Below are positions 61,407 through 64,000 of a DNA stretch of 64,000 nucleotides, piece after piece. The translations under genes and the position numbers were made by a program. How positions within the stretch are numbered: the first letter of the stretch is position 1; the number at the start of each line of letters is the position of its first letter. The notes beneath the pieces are model-generated. The model saw only the letters and a list, made by a program, of their open reading frames with translations, did no database searches and was not told the DNA's origin. The stretch spans positions 15,988,161 to 16,052,160 of the forward strand of contig NC_052046.1 in assembly GCF_015832195.1 (NCBI RefSeq), in the 5' to 3' direction. This stretch comes from Motacilla alba alba. Taxonomy: Eukaryota > Chordata > Aves > Passeriformes > Motacillidae.

Positions 61407-64000
61407 CATGAAGAGAATTGTAAATTCTGACACTCTCTTCAGAATGCAAGTAGCTAGAAATGGAAACAAAAGCATAGTCACAGAAAAAATGGTTAAAAAT
61501 CACTTCATTAGAAATACTGACAAACATTTTAAAATAACCTCTTGAAGTTATGTTTATTTTGTGGATAATATGAAATAGGAATTAAGAATTACATATGCAA
61601 AAAGAAAAATTATGACTTTGGTCTCCCTTGGGCTTTTAAAACTGGAACAAGCAAGACCATAATCAAAGAATATGCGAAAAGCAAAAGTAAGTAAAAGTAG
61701 AATTATATAAAAAAAAAAAGCTTACATTATATAAAAAACAAACTTATCAACAGAGCAGGAGAAGTTACTGAAAAAGCAGACTGAGATGAAGCCATGGGCA
61801 TGGCACAAAAATTTCAAACGTTTGCTAGTGTAAGAGACAAGAATACTGCTGGAAATATAAGAAAATAAAGGGCTGCTGTGGAAGAGACTGGTAACTATGT
61901 AACTAATTTTCCAATTCTGAAAACACAGTGTCAATATAGTGATATTTGTGAGGTTTATATTCCTATCAACACAATACTGCCCAGTGTTGACCATGACCAC
62001 TATTAACCAAAATCAAGTTATTTAAATAATACTAGATTTCTATTTAACAGCCTGTCATGAAATTTATTTTAATAGTACTTTTAGTCAACAGTCTTATCAT
62101 GCTTTTACCAACAGTGTGATCAATATAAGCATTATATCTAGCCTACAATTTCACCCACCACTTCAAAAGCTTCATAAATCATCAACTTTTATAACTTCTT
62201 GATTACCTCCTAACGTTCATACAAAACAAGGATAAAAACAAAAATCACCCTCTGATGAAAGCATGCTGAGCACTTGAAAAACTTTTATTAAATGATATCC
62301 AGTTAGCAACACCCTGTTGGGCCATCACTGTGTAGTGATGATTATGGAGTGCTCTTTCGCATAAACTGAATAAATCTCATAAATTGTTGATGGAGGTGCT
62401 TTAAAATATCATCTATTGACCAACTTTACCCCAGCAACAGAATAGAATTGATTTACTTTGCCTCTCTTCTAAGAAATTTTATCCATAGCCTGGGGCTTGG
62501 GGATTGTACAGCAAACAGATCAATCCCATGTACTTTCAAGGGCTGGAGAAAGCTGCTCATGTCTGGGTTTCCTGAAAGGTCTGCATCTTGCTAACCAATT
62601 TAGTGAGGCTTGCTCACAGTATGACAAGAAAGGTGGATGAGGGTAGCCCATCTTTAACACCAAAGAGAGTTCACATAGGCACAATTAAAGGTTAAATTGT
62701 CAGGACAGTTTTTACAATGAGGTTAGGTCTACAGGAGGCATGTAATTGAATTTCAGTTCCACTGGAGTCCCAACCTGCCTTGTCCCTTCCTTGTTCTGCC
62801 TTGGCTGTTCCAGGGAGTGTGAAAAGGTAACAGGCCATGCTGCACATGGCCCACATGATTTCTATCCATCAGACAGGCTCTTTGAGCAGTACAGCTACAT
62901 CAGATTGCAACCTGATGACAGAAAAAAAACAGAGAGATCAGAAATGCTTTATGCTGCTGTTCCACCTCTATAAGGTTTGTATTCTAGATTTCTTCCACAA
63001 CACTTTCTGAACTTGTAGAAAGTATGAGAAATATTTTTGTTTGTCTGCAGCCTTCAGTGAATTCAAAATGCCTACAGCATTTTAATGCACTTGCCTTTAG
63101 ACCTTTAGAGAAAATACTTTTTTGCTACATTTTAGTCACCACTGGTGACGAAAAACTGAATTACTCTAAAGTTTTTCACAATACTATGCCTCTCTCTTTC
63201 ATACTTCTGTGATGCTGCTTTCCTAACATATTTTTCACCATACTGAAAAAAAAACCATGACCAAACACTACTCAAAGTTCATTATCATGAGAGAACTAAA
63301 CAAAACCAATAAATCCAACTTCAGTAAAGAGTCACATATCTCATCAGTATTGTCCTTGCAATAGCATGATATCTTACTTTTAGGTGACATCTCAGGAATA
63401 CAGAATACGCTTTTAGACTCAATATCTAACAAGGACCATTGGTTTCTTTAGGACTGCCAGTGCATTTAAAATTACTGAATTAGTATAGGAGGTATAAGAT
63501 GAAAGTCACTTAACACCTTACTGAGTTGTCTCATAAGTTCTGAGGCAGGCATGGAATTGTTTTGCTTATAATAAAATCCACAAAAGACCAGCAGAAAATC
63601 CCCTATGTGAGGCAGTTAGAAACATTTTATTAAATTCTCCCAAAAATAAGGTGCACATTGAAGCCTCTCATGGCTGTTAACTGCCCCAGACATGACATTG
63701 CCTTATCAACTTGCATCTCCTGTCTCACCAAACTGTGTTTCTCCTTTGGATCCGATCTTATCACAGAGTGTGGAAACAGACTTGAATTCAGCCTTCCAGG
63801 TCTGGGGACGCATAGGAACATGATTTTCATGATTGCCTTCAATTTTACTGTATGTATAAACTATTGACCCCACTTGAAGTTGCTACAGAGGTAACACAGC
63901 CTGGTACTCTAAGGGGGTTCCTTTAATCAGATAACATTTTTAAATAATATTACATCTCCAGTATTATGTTTTCTGATTCACTCTTTCTACACGTACATAT
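61407..64000. other. Unique AT-rich sequence, no supported gene
   Basis: No repeat family or exon is recognised. A small hairpin CATCACT-GTGT-AGTGATG lies at about 62323-62340. Frames of 62-92 codons show no domains. Confidence 0.5.

Noticed and set aside
1..64000. CRISPR arrays, tRNA, rRNA or operon-like gene clusters
   Set aside because: No regularly spaced direct repeats, no cloverleaf-like segment with A and B boxes that I could find, and no prokaryotic gene organisation; the repeat content is avian.

Overview
The window looks like about 64 kb of bird DNA, most probably from a passerine. The evidence is CR1 LINEs ending in ATTCTATG-type 3' tails, and two solo LTRs of kinds I know from songbird genomes (one 1.4 kb, one 0.6 kb ERVL-like). 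Older material includes a MIR-like SINE and a deeply decayed CR1-type tail. No bacterial or organellar features are present. The background is AT-rich and repeat-poor, as expected for an intergenic stretch or a large intron on a large chromosome. A W chromosome would normally be far denser in ERVs.

I found no protein-coding gene that I can support. The open frames are short, show no recognisable domain, and fall into three groups: chance ORFs in AT-rich DNA, frames inside transposons, and translations of simple repeats. The longest (205 and 153 codons) lie on opposite strands of the same LTR.

Layout: 1-3.4 kb, unique DNA with a 300-bp G/T-only tract and an ATT repeat. 3.4-4.8 kb, solo LTR on the minus strand. 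4.8-13.8 kb, unique DNA with one small CR1 tail. 13.8-15.8 kb, a CR1 body with endonuclease remnants and a deleted RT core. 16.2 kb, a CR1 tail. 21.9-22.7 kb, a minus-strand CR1. 23.0 kb, GATA repeat. 25.4 kb, a roughly 37-unit GGAA repeat. 28.2-28.5 kb, an old CR1. 33.9-34.0 kb, two adjacent perfect hairpins. 34.6 kb, MIR-like SINE. 41.6 kb, CA repeat. 42.5 kb, a strong minus-strand G-quadruplex motif. 43.2-44.8 kb, a CR1 with a second CR1 inserted inside it in the opposite direction. 45.5-46.1 kb, ERVL-like solo LTR. 51.7 kb, ancient CR1-type tail. 53.7 kb, TG repeat. 61.35 kb, a plus-strand G-quadruplex motif.

The elements do not form a pathway. What can be read is insertion history: an ancient MIR/CR1 layer, a middle layer of broken CR1 copies (one nested), and younger LTRs reduced to solo copies. 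I saw no undescribed biological system. The most checkable oddities are the paired hairpins, the G-quadruplex tracts, the nested CR1, the ORF-bearing long LTR and two exon-like segments near 8 kb and 29.7 kb.
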